From assembly GCA_030068075.1 (NCBI GenBank), contig CM057830.1:22786247-22850246 (forward strand): a stretch of 64,000 nt of DNA, read 5' to 3'. Under the pieces are notes generated by a model. The model was not told the origin of the DNA. It saw only the letters and a list, made by a program, of their open reading frames with translations, and searched no databases. Source of the DNA: Paguma larvata (Eukaryota > Chordata > Mammalia > Carnivora > Viverridae). The position numbers were made by a program, and so were the translations under genes. Positions 11,420 to 23,946 of this stretch are shown one piece after another; position 1 is the stretch's first letter; every line of letters begins with the position of its first letter.

Positions 11420-11770
11420 GTTTAGAGATGTTTTGCCCAATATAGTAGCCATTTGCCACATGTGGTGATTAAACACTTGAAATGTGGTTAGTCTAAACTG
11501 AAATGTGTGTGAAAAAGAGACAGCTTTAAGGACTTAATATGAAGAATAAGTACAATATTTTATTATATTTTTAACATTGGTTACATGTCAAAATGGTAAT
11601 AATTGGAATACATTGCATTAAATACTTATATTTTTAAAATTGATTTCACTCATTTCTTTTTCCTATCTGTGACTCTGAGAACTTTTAAAAACTGCATATG
11701 TAGCTCAGATTTGTGGCTTGTGTGATAATTGTGATAGACAATGTTGTTCCATTTTTTTCTAATTAATGAG
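11420..11770. mobile_element. Old MER-type non-autonomous DNA transposon
   Basis: The block tttgcccaatatagtagcca followed by catttgccacatgtggtgat and cttgaaatgtggttagtc at 11430-11500 is a widely dispersed mammalian hAT-Charlie-type MER sequence as I recall it. Its complement-like other end (agctcagatttgtggcttgt near 11702) closes the element, so both ends appear present. The exact subfamily is not assigned. Confidence 0.55.
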
Positions 11771-12677
11771 ATACTTCCCCCCATTCTTTCTTGGTATGAA
11801 ATTTTAATATAAGTTCATGATAAAACTACACAAGTAAAAAATATATATACTTAAAATATATGATAAAATAATAAAATACTAGAGTTAGCATTTCAGAATT
11901 TCTTATTGAATTTTATTCTTTAGTCATGATGTGGAAGAGAATTATCCCAAAGGATATGTACAAATTCATCCCCTAGCCAAAAGTGAGAGAGAAGATACTG
12001 ATAGATCCTGCCCTCCAGCCTATTCTAGTCAGAAAACTCTATGTCGCCAATTAACAATATTTCTCTTGTGGATCATAGGATATTATTTGCTATATTAGAA
12101 GCCTTCTGGAAAAGTAAATTTCATAGGGAAGATTTGCAAGACATTAACTATCAACTTTGGGTTTTTTTTTTAAGGACATGTGAAAGCTCATTTACTCTAA
12201 TTACTCTATAGCTTCAAAACAAGCTTCGTATGCAACCCACATAATCTAAATCCAACAAGTCTACTGAAAAGGATAGGTAAAACGACAACAGGTTCTGGGA
12301 AGGGTTTTGTAGTTTGACCGATGAATTGGCAGTTGAAATTGTTAGTTTTACAAAATGAATCCTTGAAACCAGAACAGCAGTGTAATTGACAAGCCACATG
12401 TCACCATTTTTCCCTAGAGGAAAAACATCATTTCCATAAAAAAAGAAGAGCCTATAAAAATATAAGAAAGTAATGAGAAGATGTAGAATAAAATTAAATT
12501 GACAAGTATTTTTGGTAATATATTTGGTACTGAGTGATAATTAGGCATGAAAGATAAATTGCTCACAAATGGTACATTGGGACAGGAATAGTGTGGTGTA
12601 CACTAAAGTACCTCTAAAACCAAACCCAAGGCTCAGCATTCTGTGGAAGATCAAAAATGAATCAGTGACTAGTATTT
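11771..12677. other. Stretch without recognised gene or repeat
   Basis: AT-rich unique-looking sequence. Two overlapping minus-strand frames at 12206-12399 are short, share the same bases in different frames, and show no motif. Confidence 0.4.

Positions 12678-12712
<35 letters not shown>
12678..12712. repeat. Compound (TA)n(CA)n microsatellite
   Basis: About seven TA units are followed directly by about eleven AC units. It is likely to be length-polymorphic. Confidence 0.95.
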
Positions 12713-13634
12713 TATCAACAGACAAGGTGAGAAATAGAGAAGACAGAGAAAGAGGATGTAATTCTAATAATGTTTCTTTAAAAATGACCAAACTTATTCT
12801 TCACACCTTTTAGTATTTCAATCATGAATTCCCCTGCCCTTCCCTTGCTTTCTTAAACCAGTTTTATTTTTAAAGCAGCTTGGGCCGAGTAGAATATTTT
12901 TATAAAATGGCCCTCTGCACGATTTCTAAGAATCATAGGTCAAATTAGTCAGACTGCTGTTCCAACACTGATAATTAGATCCACCCCCTACCAAAATCTG
13001 CAGTTAATTGGTAGAATTTCAAGCTTTGTAGGTTTCACTTGTTAAAAGCATCATATAGAGAAAGTACAAAGGCTGTCCTAAGTAAATGACTTTTAAATTA
13101 ACTTTTAAAGCCTTTTTACTCAGAAAGAGTCATGGCCAGCTTAATGTATGTGTTAAAATGGATTGCTTGTTGTGTTCATCATTATTATGTTACACATTCC
13201 CTTGGAAACTACAGATGATAAAGGGACTCTTTATACCAAGTATTGTATAAGCTATGCTGAATTTTGAAAGAGCTTACTGATATTTTAGGATAAATGTGTA
13301 TGAGAAATATATGTGAATAGATTTAGGAAGTGTCTCCTTTCTCCAGTCCCTTATTCACCATTTGCTCTTTGAGATCATGTTTGGGCTATGCAATGCATGG
13401 TCATTTTAGTCTACAGAATAGAACATCAGGAGTTCAGAGACATAGGTTTTTGTTCTGATTGCCATCATTTTGCTATGTATGGTAAGGAGAGAAAGGGGAG
13501 AGAGAGATTAGATCAAACAAAGAGGTACTTAATAATAAAGACCTTTCAGAAATGTGTATGGAATTTTTTTAATTAAATCTGTGGATTAATCAAAAAAAGT
13601 GGGAGCAGAAATGAGTTAAGTGAGGCAAGTAGAG
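12713..13634. other. Stretch without recognised gene or repeat
   Basis: Unique-looking sequence with no recognisable element on either strand. Confidence 0.4.
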
Positions 13635-13830
13635 AAAAGTGGCTGAGTTTTTGGATTTTAGGAGTTACTTAAACCTTTCACTACTCAAATATGTCATCTG
13701 TACAGTGTGGATAATATCACCTACATCTTGGCATTGTTAGAAGAATTAAAGGACATAATATATTTAATACACTTAACAGAGTACCTGGCATGCTCAGGTA
13801 AATGCTCAGTTTGTTGTTAGAGAAGCTGCT
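13635..13830 (+). mobile_element. MIR SINE
   Basis: The sense-direction MIR core is visible: gagttacttaaacctttcac, then a gtcatctgtacagtgtggat block, then ttagaagaattaaaggacat and gagtacctggcatgctcag. It is diverged and without its 5' tRNA-like part. Confidence 0.85.
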
Positions 13831-14919
13831 GGTAGGAACAGCTAAATTTATAGTAAGGTAACATGGATATGGACTGTCAAGATCAAACAGCATGATTTCA
13901 GATTCAGTTTTTTTGCGCATATGGCTTTGTGCATTGAGTGCCCATTTTAGTCAAAAATATGTTTTTTGCAGAGAGATAATTTCTAGAGGTGATTAAAAGT
14001 TTGATTATAACTACTCTTGGTTTCATAATTTAAAAACATTTTCACAAAGTCTGTGATTAATTTTTCCCATTTAAAAATTTTATTCTTAATAATGTGCCGC
14101 ATTAAATATGATTAGAATTTCATAAGGCATCTTGGGAGTTACACTTTTACTTATTAAACTATGCAGAAAAAGTTAAATTTCATAGCTGGTCAAGAACTTA
14201 GAGCAAAATGAAAAGATAGTGAAACATAGTTTATGGTCCTTAAAAGACCTTTTAATGTGGTTAGTTGTTTTCTAATGAATGCAAGTAAGAAATTGAATGT
14301 CCACCTGTGAACAGAACCTAAATTAGCAATTTAGAAATGAAACAGTGACATAAAATTGAATGAAACTCTTACCTTCGCCACCTTTCACAGGGCCATTTGT
14401 TGATTAAATTATCTCCTGTGCTTACTACTTGTCTTACTACATCAGTCACCTGTGAATTTAAATTAGAGGCATTTTGAAAATATAATTAGTAAGTTATCAC
14501 TTGTATCTACTGAGTAGTAAATTTATATTTTTATAGTACCTCAGCTATAGTGTGAACCTTTGAATAATTCATTTCTCTCATGAAATAGGCAAATTACAAT
14601 TATCCAACAACTTGTAATTCTGGATAATGATTCTTTAAAGGATGAAGAACAATAGTTAAGCTGTACCTTTGGTCATGCATGGCAGTACATAATTACTGTC
14701 TGTGGTTCTTCAAGATCAACTTCATCTCTAATATGTAATTCAAACATCTGTTGAGCTGTACAGTAAAAAACATGGGTAATCCAAATGGTTCATTTTTCAA
14801 GCAGATGCCGTTTTTTTTATAAAGTGTTTTTAAAACAACTTGGAAATGAGACTTAGTATTCTACAGTTTGGTGATGATAATGGTAGTGTTGGTTTTTTTT
14901 CCTCCTCCTCTCCGTCTTC
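13831..14919. other. Stretch without recognised gene or repeat
   Basis: Unique-looking AT-rich sequence. Nothing recognisable is seen in it. Confidence 0.4.
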
Positions 14920-14924
14920 TTTCC

Positions 14925-15035
14925 ATCCCTAGATTTTCTGATTCAGTAGGTATGAGATGAGGTCTTACAAGTAGACGGGTGAGGTTCATGCTGCTAGTCC
15001 AGGTACCACACTTTGAGAATCATTGCTCTGGTAAA
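14925..15035 (-). mobile_element. MER5A-type hAT relic
   Basis: The words tctgattcagtaggta, catgctgctagtccaggtac and acactttgagaatcattgct are the complement of the MER5A non-autonomous hAT-Charlie element, including its terminal repeat. Confidence 0.8.
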
Positions 15036-15330
15036 TGCCTCTGTCTCCTTATATGTCCCCCTGTCTATCTCTTTAATGGTAATATGCCCAAAGGTATAAT
15101 ATTACTGCTCTTTGTTCCACTGTATACCAATCTTTGTGAATTCCAAAAATCACCAGCCCTGATCTCTCCTTTGAGTGTTAGTTCAGTCTAACAACTGCTA
15201 CAGTGCATCTCCCCTTGGAGATCCCTTAGGCTTCTCAAATTTAACATGGCCACATGACATAAGTCAAATTTCACTTGATTATTTCAATCGGAAATCCTCA
15301 AAATTTCCTGAGGAGCTTAACTGTATTGTG
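15036..15330. other. Stretch without recognised gene or repeat
   Basis: Short unique stretch between a MER5A relic and an LTR. Nothing recognisable is seen. Confidence 0.35.
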
Positions 15331-15334
15331 GTTT

Positions 15335-15692
15335 AATCAGTTTGGGCTTCTATAAGAAAATACCATAGCCTGTGTGGTTTAAACAAGAGACACTTGTTTC
15401 TCACAGTTCTGGAGGTAAGAAATCCCAAATCAGTGCCAGCAGATTGATTGTCTGAAGACTCTTCTTTCTGTCTTGGAGATGGTTTCCTTGCTGTGTCCTC
15501 ATGTCAGAAAGAGAGTAGACTTTCTAACCCTCTCTTTTGCACTTAATCCCATCATGATAGCCCCAATCTATGAGTTCACTTAAATTTAATTGCCTCCCAA
15601 AGGTCTCACCCCTAATAACCATCACATTGGAGATTAGGGCTTCAACATAGAAATTTTGAGAGACACAAACACTCAGTCCATAACATATGGTC
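15335..15692 (-). mobile_element. MaLR-type (MLT1/MST-like) solo LTR
   Basis: The plus strand opens with a gtttgggcttctataagaaa / ataccatagcctgtgtggtt block and includes tctcacagttctggaggtaa and gattagggcttcaacataga. It ends in cactcagtccataaca, the complement of an LTR beginning TGTTATG. There is no internal sequence, so it is a solo LTR. Confidence 0.8.
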
Positions 15693-15930
15693 TTGAATGA
15701 TCTCACCACAAATTAATTATAGTTGCAAGGGAAAAGTGACAACTAGTATAGTAAATACACATTGGAGAAATTGAGCAACATCTTGACTGGAAGTGGTCAA
15801 AAATACCATTACTAAGAAGGGCAAAGGAACATTATGTGCTTGCAGATGAGAAGCCCTGAGAGCACATAACTCCCTCATTGTTCTTTGAATATGGCTCACA
15901 CCCATGACCTAGCATATAAGGTCACATAAC
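15693..15930. other. Stretch without recognised gene or repeat
   Basis: Short stretch between the LTR and a SINE. A 62-aa minus-strand frame (15717-15905) has no recognisable motif. Confidence 0.35.
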
Positions 15931-16170
15931 TTTTTTTCAAATATATTTTTTAAATGTTTATTTTTGAGAGACAGAGAGAGAACAAAAACAGAGGAGGGGC
16001 AAGAGAAGGAGGCAGAGGATCCAAAGCAGGTCCAAACCAGGCTCCACCATGCTGACAGCAGAGAGCCCGATGTGGGTTAGGGCTCAAACTTAGGAAATGA
16101 AAGACCATGACGGGAAATGGTGAGCAGAGCTGAAGTCGATCACTTAAACCAACTGAGCACCCAGGCGCCT
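15931..16170 (-). mobile_element. Can-SINE, diverged
   Basis: A minus-strand SINE with poly-T tail, aaatgtttatttttgagaga, a GA-rich segment and the complemented head aaccaactgagcacccaggc. It carries several small insertions and deletions in the body, so it is older than the copies at 9.0 and 33.8 kb. Confidence 0.92.
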
Positions 16171-16289
16171 CTCATACCTAATTTTTTTTTTTCCCTACTT
16201 CGCATCTCCTAGTTGACTTTGCTACTTTTCTAATTTAGTTGAATCAGCTTCTCTGCAGATACCGCTTTCATGGATGGGTTAGCAGCTCT

Positions 16290-16480
16290 GTCCTGTCTTA
16301 GGGCTATCCTAGATCTTATCAGAGTGTGTTACAATTTTTCTGCCCTTTCTCCCTGGCTTGACTGCGAGTTCCTGAAGGGTGGAAACTGTCTTATTCATAT
16401 TTGTTTCCCACTTCCTAGAACAGTATTTTTTAAGAAGTAGCTTCTTATTGAGTGTATTGAATAAACGAATGGATGAGAAA
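16290..16480 (+). mobile_element. L2 LINE 3' end
   Basis: The sense-direction L2 3' UTR end is seen: cttgactgcgagttcctgaa, gtggaaactgtcttattcat, a cccacttcctagaacagta block and a final attgagtgtattgaataaac block. It is diverged with no coding part. Confidence 0.8.
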
Positions 16481-18117
16481 AATTTTAAATGCCATACATC
16501 ACTGATCAAATCTCCACTTTCATTTGGTTGGTAGAACACGGATTCTAGAAATATACAGGAATGTTTAGTTTTATGTTTGATACTCACTCCTGGAGAAAGA
16601 CAATGGACTCCATTCCATGGTCTTCATCTTAATTAGCATTTTAAAACCACTATTTGTGGGGACATTTTCTGCTTTACTGTTTAAGGTCGCTTAACAGAAT
16701 TTTGTGAAATGTAGTTTACTTTTTTGTGAAATATTTTTATGTGAATGTTTTAAGTATCAATTATTTACTAATTCATTATGTTTAAATAACAGGTATAAAG
16801 ACATATACTTGTGATTTTTTATTTTTATATTGATGGATATAAAGAGACAACGACTAAAAGAATATAATACGATTTTATTTCTAGGTTGTGGAAGTCTTCT
16901 CTTTCATTTTCTAACTTTTCCACAATTAATGGAAATTAACTTTATATGAAGAAATAATACAGGATTTTTAATAGGCAAGGTTTAGCAATAATATGATTTT
17001 CTAAAGAACTCCCATGCTTTCTATTTTTCTTTGAAAGGGAAAATTTTTTCTATTCTTTTCAGACTAACTATCCTACCTATAAAGTAAATTGATTGACAAT
17101 CCAGATTCAGATGTAAAGTGGCAGTAAAGTGAATTCATTTGCAGAATCCTTAGGAAGAATGTCCTAACCACTCTTACTAGAGATGATTCTAGAATACTAG
17201 GAGATAGTAGGAGGCTGCCCTTCCAGTATCCTTGTGTGTTTGCAGACATTAAAGAAAAAACAATATGTTTACAGATGCTAATTACCCCCAAAACAGCAGC
17301 ACATCCCTTTGATTTTTATACGTAAATACTGATACATCAGGAGGGACAAAGTGTTGACCTCTTTTTTTTTTTTTTTGGCTTTTATAACTTTCCAGACATC
17401 ATTTATGATTTAATTTTAAATGTTAGTCTGTAGTTGAATTTTTTTTTCATTCTCGCATGCATTTGCCCTTGATCCACACTTCTCTGTCTTGACTTAGTGG
17501 CACAGGACTGTTAATGAGTCAAGACCTTGTTAGTTATCAACAACTGACTAATAGCCAAAATATTATAAATTTCCTATTTGGCTTAGCATGGAGGTTATTG
17601 TTCATGTAGCCATACATTCTGCAATCTCAGAATTTCAGACTATCTTATTCTTTATATAATTAAATACTGCTTTTCTTTTAATTGTGCTACTTGACAGTGC
17701 TATTCAGTGAATAATCTAGGATCACGATTCACCTTCTTGCAGTGAGGTACAGAGTTTTCACTTATATTTGGTGCTTGCTATCATAAGTAGCCAAAATCTG
17801 CTGGACCTTCCCCTTTTCAGTGGAGAGGAGTAAGAAACCTGTTTCATACACAGTATCAGCATCCGGAAGAGTGAAGTCTTAGTGGGTATTAATTTTCTTC
17901 ACTTCTTCCACTTTCCTCACCTTCGCTTCCTTTGCTTCCTTAGAGTTTTAGAACAAATTACTTACTTGGCTACCAGTGTTCCAAAATACATTTTTTTCCT
18001 GAACACATCAAAGCACTAATAATATGCATTTTTAAAGTCACATTTACCATATCTTGGTGGTAATTGGAGACTGCATGAGATTAGTCACATGCACCTTTCC
18101 CCTGGAGCCTGTGATGA
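16481..18117. other. Stretch without recognised gene or repeat
   Basis: Unique-looking AT-rich sequence with short poly-T runs (about 17361-17377). No gene or repeat is recognised. Confidence 0.4.
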
Positions 18118-18404
18118 TTAGGAGCAGAATCTTGACTGTGCCTCCATCAGTAAGTGCTGAGAAGAAAGCATATTCAGCTGCTGCACGATGCGTTGCTGCA
18201 TTTCACGTTTTGTAGAGTTGCCCAGTGACATCTCAGCACAGTAAATCTCAGTGCGAGGGTCTCGCCATTTTTCATAGTAACAGACAAAAATAGACAGTTT
18301 TCCATTTTTATTGAACAAATTTGAATTCATAGAGGGCATCAAATAGTGCACACTGTCTAGTTTATGTGCCCGTATATGCTGGCAGTGTGGACGAGCCAAC
18401 CATC
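18118..18404 (-). pseudogene. Coding-like tract of unknown identity (exon or pseudogene fragment)
   Basis: On the minus strand a frame of about 95 codons runs from 18404 to a TAA at 18118-18120. Unlike most frames here its codon use and residue mix look protein-like, with segments such as VHYLMPSMNSNLF and YYEKWRDPRTEIYCAEMSL and several CpG-containing codons in otherwise CpG-poor DNA. There is no ATG near its start. Instead a possible splice acceptor, gattagtcttcccag, ends with its AG at 18406-18405, and an in-frame TGA lies just upstream. That arrangement would suit a last coding exon. I do not recognise the protein. It could equally be a fragment of a processed pseudogene or a lucky open frame. 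Confidence 0.3.
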
Positions 18405-18734
18405 CTGGGAAGACTAATCAAAGGATCTTGTGTAATATTTTGGAAATGGGATTACGTCTGTGTCTCTTTATCTTGTTTTAGTGTGATACCTCTGATTGCC
18501 TCGTGTAATGTGTCAAGAAGGACGTCTCTGGCTCCTTGTCTCATTAAAGTTTCTCAGATTTTTAAACAGGGAAGGCAAACCTCACTGGTGGCTGTTTTAA
18601 CCTCTCCATTTAACCAGTGAGGCCGAGTACTGTTAGCACTTCAGACTTTTCTGGACTTACAATGTTGAATTTGATGTTTCTAATAATAAGATTTAGGAGA
18701 GATGGCCCTAAGGATATGCAGTCTTCCATTCCTC

Positions 18735-18848
18735 TAGATCAATGGCTCTCAAACTTGGTAAAAATTCAAAAATCCCAGACCCCATCTTAATCCAGTGTAG
18801 GCAATTCTGCTATACACTACAGGTTAAGAACCACTGCTATAGACATTC
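18735..18848 (+). mobile_element. Short MER5-type hAT relic with both ends
   Basis: It begins with tcaatggctctcaaacttgg and ends with ttaagaaccactgctatag, which are inverted versions of the MER5-type terminal repeat. The interior (gaccccatcttaatccagtg) fits the same group. It is non-coding. Confidence 0.7.
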
Positions 18849-20235
18849 AGACAGAAAAGATCTATTATTTACCCAAGCTAGAAGCTCAGAGGGCATGAAT
18901 CCTCCAATTGGCTCACCGTCCTTGACCCCCCGCCACTGTGGTAAAGCTCTACTGAACTCCCTTAGGCTTAAAGGCTTTACTGGAGGGAGACTTTACAAGA
19001 AACCACCCTCCCCTGTTTTCTGCACTCCCCAAATCCATAAATCTCTCAGAACGATACTTCCCAAAACTCTGATGCTAAAGTAGATTGAGGGTAGCTTGAG
19101 GTAAACTTACTTAATCTTTGAAGTTTCAATATTTACACATTTACATGCAGAAATATTAATATGTTTAGTTTTAGTTTAGTCCTGCTTCCTCAGGACCTGC
19201 TAGAGCTTTTTTGAAATATTTGATACAGGTATTGTATTGATTTCCAAAATCCTGAAAGTCTGCTTTTTGAAAAATATTTTGGTCCCAGAGATTTCAGATG
19301 AGAATTATGAACAATGTGCCTTATAATATTGTGCTCCTTCTGAAAAGCTGGCTTGTTTTGATCCTGTGGGTGCTGCACTTTATTTGATTGGCCTTGCTTT
19401 CGTCTAAGTGTGGGTGCTGGAGAGCTCTAAGCTGAGCCTTTCATCTCCCTTGATCAAGAGCCCTGTAATGCTATTGTACGGGTATTGCTCACTCTCTCAT
19501 TTTTCCTTTGTCTTGATATAATTATCTATTTTATCATCACCTTCATCATCATTGTTACTATCAATTACAATTATTTTTCTGAATGCATTTTGTAACCTGA
19601 CATTTTAGGATTAGTTTGAATGTGTATAAATTAGTTATCTCTTCCATAGTTGGAGAGATAGACTGATAAAATAGAAAAATATTCTAATTACTGATCCTGG
19701 GGCATTACTGGGGGTGGATTTGACATAAGTGTCCTCATTGCCTCTCTGTTTCTCCTCATAATAAAATAACCTTTAGTTCTGAGGGTAACTTTCCTGGTGA
19801 AATAGTGAGCGTTCATTCCCTGCTAGGTCAGATTCCTAATAGGAGGCAGACCAGGTACTAGCAATTTCACACTTTACTGCCCTGAATAAAAGTCTCCAAG
19901 AGCATCTCTCTCCCCAAAACACTTAAATCTCTCCAGTCTGGAGAATTCCATACTTTTAAGTTGTGATTCTGCTTCTAAAAGTTATTTCTGCCGTGGTGAG
20001 TGGTTGGTTGGAAAGTGAAGCACCCTCAACAGCAATGCCAGCTCTTTGGCGGGGTGGGGGGGAATAGGAAAATTCCAAAGAGAAACTTTATATACATAGT
20101 ATTGCTTTCCTGCCCCAGTTCACTGGCTCAGAGCATGAGAAAGAAGACAAGTGACAAATCACTAAGTTTCCCTCAGGTCTTGAATTACCAGCCTGGATAG
20201 CAAACAGTTCTGATTGCATATTTCAGCAGTAACTG
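18849..20235. other. Stretch without recognised gene or repeat
   Basis: Unique-looking sequence of slightly higher GC content than its surroundings. The 113-aa plus frame at 18742-19083 overlaps the MER5 relic and is judged spurious. Confidence 0.4.
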
Positions 20236-20245
20236 TGCTTTCCTT

Positions 20246-20281
20246 AAAAAAAAAAAAAAAGAGAGAGAGAGAGAGAGAGTA
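20246..20281. repeat. A-run and (GA)n simple repeat
   Basis: About fifteen A residues are followed by about nine GA units. This abuts the 3' end of an old minus-strand L1, though it is not clearly that element's tail. Confidence 0.85.
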
Positions 20282-21145
20282 ATAGACTTTATTTTTTAGA
20301 GCAATATTGGGTTTGCAGACAAATTGGACAGCAGAGAGTAAGTGCGAGTAAGTGCAGCGAGTTCTTATTTATTCCCTCTCCATCCACCCCACAGTTTCTC
20401 CTCTTAACATCTTGCATTAGTGTGGTACATTTCTCTCAGCTTATGAACCCATATTGATACATTATTAACTAAAGCCCACAGTTTACATTAGGGCTCGCTT
20501 TTTGTGTTATATAGTTCTGTGGGTTTTTTACAAATGTATGATGTCATGTATCCCCCATCACATTATCGTACAGAATAGTTTCATTGCCCGAAAACCCCCC
20601 AATGTGCTCCGCCCTGTTCAACCACGCCCCCTCAACTTCTGGCAGCCACCCATCTTTTATGGTCTGTATAGTTTTGCCTTTGTGAAGATGTCATATAGTT
20701 GGAATCATATTATGTTCTTTTTCAGACAGGCTCTTTCACTTTACCCATTGAAATTTCTCCCATATCTTTTCATAGCTTGACAGCTCATTTGTTTTTATCA
20801 CTAAATAATACTCCATTGTAAGGATGTACCATGGTTTATTTATCCAATCGCTTATTGAAGGACATCTTGGTTGCTTCCAGCTTTTACAAATTATGAATAA
20901 AGCTGCTCTAGACGTTTGTGTGCAGGATTTTCTATGGACATACATTTTTCAATTCATTTGGGCAAATGCTTAGGAGTGTGATTGCTGGATTGTATGGTAA
21001 GATTGTGTTTGGCTTTGGAAGAGTATGCCAAATTGTCTTCCAAAGTGGCTGTACCATTTTGCATGCCAGTCAGCAATGAATGAGGGTTATTACTGTTTCA
21101 CATACTCACTAGCATTTGGTCACTTGAAAAGGTATGCCATGCTTT
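20282..21145 (-). mobile_element. Old L1 3' end (L1M type)
   Basis: The plus strand is the complement of an old L1 3' UTR and the end of ORF2. The minus-strand frame at 20736-20945 reads ALFIICKSWKQPRCPS, then WINKPWYILTMEYYLVIK, which corresponds to the C-terminal end of L1 ORF2p. Antisense words such as aataatactccattgtaagg and gaataaagctgctctagacg are typical. It is 5'-truncated or interrupted near 21145 by a SINE insertion. Confidence 0.85.
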
Positions 21146-21162
21146 ACTTTAACACTTAAATT

Positions 21163-21368
21163 GTTTTTTTTTTTTTAACGTTTATTAATTCTTGAGAGGC
21201 AGAGAGGGACATAGCATGAGCGGGGGAGGGACAGAGAGACACACAGAATCCGAAGCTGACTCTGAGCTGTCAGCACAGAGCCCGATGTGGGGCTCAAACT
21301 CACAAACCATGAGATCATGACCTGAGCCGAAGTCAGATGCTTAACTGACTGAGCCACCCAGGCGCCCC
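21163..21368 (-). mobile_element. Can-SINE
   Basis: A complete minus-strand felid SINE with poly-T tail, GA-rich segment and complemented head (actgagccacccaggcgccc). The target-site duplication is actttaacacttaaa at 21146-21160 and acttttaacacttaaa at 21369-21384. Confidence 0.97.
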
Positions 21369-21384
21369 ACTTTTAACACTTAAA

Positions 21385-21749
21385 AAATAGCAAATTTGTG
21401 TTTACAGCATATGTTTCTTTTCTTTGGTAATAAGCATCCCCCATGTTCTATAAAATCTTTGTCCTTCTTTGTCTACCTACCTTAGACCCCTCCAGAGTTC
21501 ACAGTTCTCTTTTTCCTAAACAAGTCTGTGGAAAGTCATGCTTTTCTTGCTACTTCACTCTACTCCCACCTTCAGTTTACATTTTTGTTTTTGCCTATCT
21601 AGTAGCAAACCCAAGCCTGTGTTCCTTTACCTCATGACTCGGAAAAGTTGCTTTAAGGTCTCAGTGAGTCCTGCCCTGTGTCCATTTTCCTAAATGAGCC
21701 TCCTCTATTAGGCTTCTTCAGTAATGCTTTTCAAATTCTCTGCTGCCTA
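21385..21749. other. Stretch without recognised gene or repeat
   Basis: CT-rich unique-looking sequence. Two plus-strand frames here (64 and 108 aa) have no recognisable motif. Confidence 0.35.
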
Positions 21750-22340
21750 TTTTTTAAATTAGTATTGAGAATTTCAAACATACATAAATATATAAAGAAA
21801 GATATAATGAACCAGTATACCTATTACACACTTCATCAGTCACAAGAATCACCAGCAAATGGCCAGTCCCGCTCCATCCTCTTTCCTTGCTTACTTTTCC
21901 CACTGCCGTATCATTTCGTAGCAAATCCCGGACATCATCCTACGAGTTCACACATAGATAAAAGAATATATATATTTTCTCTTTCCAACATTAACATTAA
22001 ATGATGATCAGACCTAAGGTAAAAATAGTAATTTCTTTCTATAATCATATATCCACAATTTTGAATTTTAAGGTAGGATCCGGTAAGGTTCCCTGCCTTG
22101 TGATTGGTTGATTCATATTTTGTCCCTTTTAATATACAGAATCCCTCTGCATCTTTTTGCCCCCTTGCAATTTATTCGTTGAATAATCAAGTGGTTTTTC
22201 CTGTAGTTTCCTAGAATGTCATTTTTAGTGTTTACATTCCTGAGATGTAGTTTAACATATTTCTCTGTACTTTATATTTGCTGTAAGTCAGAAGGACTTT
22301 ATGTGAATTTGATTTATTTTGACATGACTACCATAACCTA
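21750..22340 (-). mobile_element. Probable ancient interspersed repeat (L1M 3' UTR-like)
   Basis: Words such as caaatcccggacatcatcct, ttccctgccttgtgattggt, ttgcaatttattcgttgaat and agtttaacatatttctctgt match a dispersed mammalian repeat that I remember as an old LINE 3' region in antisense. The family and orientation are not firmly assigned. Confidence 0.45.
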
Positions 22341-22699
22341 ATTTTTTTTTGTTAATGCCAGTTCATTACAGGTTCTCTTCTAACCTGTCCCTAAAGATTA
22401 TGCCAATTTATCAGTTGTGCTAATCCTGAAATGTTTAATGAAGTTTTAGATGAATTATGTAAAGACTTTCACAGTGTTGCACATCAGTTAATACCATAGC
22501 TGGACTAGAACCCTGGACATTTGAATCAAATTCCTTTTCCCTCTAAGCATTCTGTTAGCTTTGTGAAAGTGGCATGCCTCTTTATACATTTTAAATTTCC
22601 TGCAGCAGCAAACTGGGGAGTGCATTTGCAGAACATACTCTATGCTGTATAATGTAGTTCTAGTAAAAAAAAAATAAATAAGTTGCTTAAGTACTGTCA

Positions 22700-22960
22700 C
22701 TACAGACTCATATAACTTGGTAGTTAAATTGTGTGGGCTCTTCATTTTGACATCTAAATAGGAATGCCGCTTCGGGTACTTGTTGTTTGATCTGGAAGAA
22801 GTTACTGAACCTGGTTTCTCTGCCAGATGGGATTTCTATCATTAATGACCTTAAGGAGTTGTTTTGATTATTCAATAAAGATAATGTGTTGAAAATGCCT
22901 AGTACAATGCCTAGGGTATAAGAGTAAATGAATCGTAATGTTGGATACTGTAGGAGAGGG
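22700..22960 (+). mobile_element. MIR SINE
   Basis: Sense-direction MIR: ttgtttgatctggaagaagt, tactgaacctggtttctctg, an ataatgtgttgaaaatgcct block and gtacaatgcctagggtataa. It is fairly complete but diverged. Confidence 0.88.
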
Positions 22961-23946
22961 GAGTATTCTTAGGAGAAAAGTGAGGCAGAGATAGGGTAGG
23001 GGAATCGGCCTGTTATTTCATAACTGGTATGCACGGTGTTTGTGTTTAACCTAAGAGCCTGGCTCTTGTATTAGAGCTGACCCGTAAGTATCTCTAATGT
23101 TATGAAGGCAGGGAGGTACTTAGGTCTAGGTGTGTGAAAGGAGCAGTTGGTGAATTGATTCTCAAGGTGATAGTAACAGTCACACTGTCAGTTGCACACA
23201 GCTGTAAAATCCTTTAGGCTACTCAAGGCTGCTTACTGCTTACCTTGGCCACAGATAGACTATGATTGATCCTGTTTTTGTTGTTTTTTTTTTTTTAATT
23301 ACACACGCATCCACACACAACATGGAGAGTTGTTTCGTTGCCAAAACATATCAAATAAGTTCATTTTTGGTCTCTTGTACAACTGTTATATAATTGATAT
23401 GTACACTAATTCTTAAGGCATAATTCTTTGTGGTGAAATTTCAGTAACGGAAATAATATCCACTTGTATTTGGTTGGGTAAAAATTACAGAAGCACTCCA
23501 CAGAGAATTTTTTCCTTTGAACAACACTTATCAAGTGGTATCATAGCTGAAGTAAGCTTAATTGTTCTAAAAATTTCTTGAGGTTTTTTTTTTTTTTCAC
23601 CCAAGTTCTCCAGAATGTGTATTACATCCATGTACTTACTTTCCTCTTCTCTTGGTACTTTCTTTAGTTTCAAGTGAGGTTATTTTAACTTTAGATTTCT
23701 ATTCTATTTAATGACTATTTACTTTTCTTTGTTAATTAATGTATCTAAAATCTTACACTGAAAAATAATTTATCTCTAGCTTCTTAAATGTTGTATACAT
23801 GATTAGCAAAAGCAAACGCTGTTGGCCTGCCAAGGCTAAGAGTTAAAATGTATGATGATAATGTTGGTGTAATTCGTGACATTTTATAAGTCATTCTGCC
23901 CTTTGAAATTAAGTGCAGAATCTATACATATAGATTGCATTAATGT
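22961..23946. other. Stretch without recognised gene or repeat
   Basis: Unique-looking sequence with poly-T runs at about 23285-23297 and 23585-23599. No gene or repeat is recognised. Confidence 0.4.
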
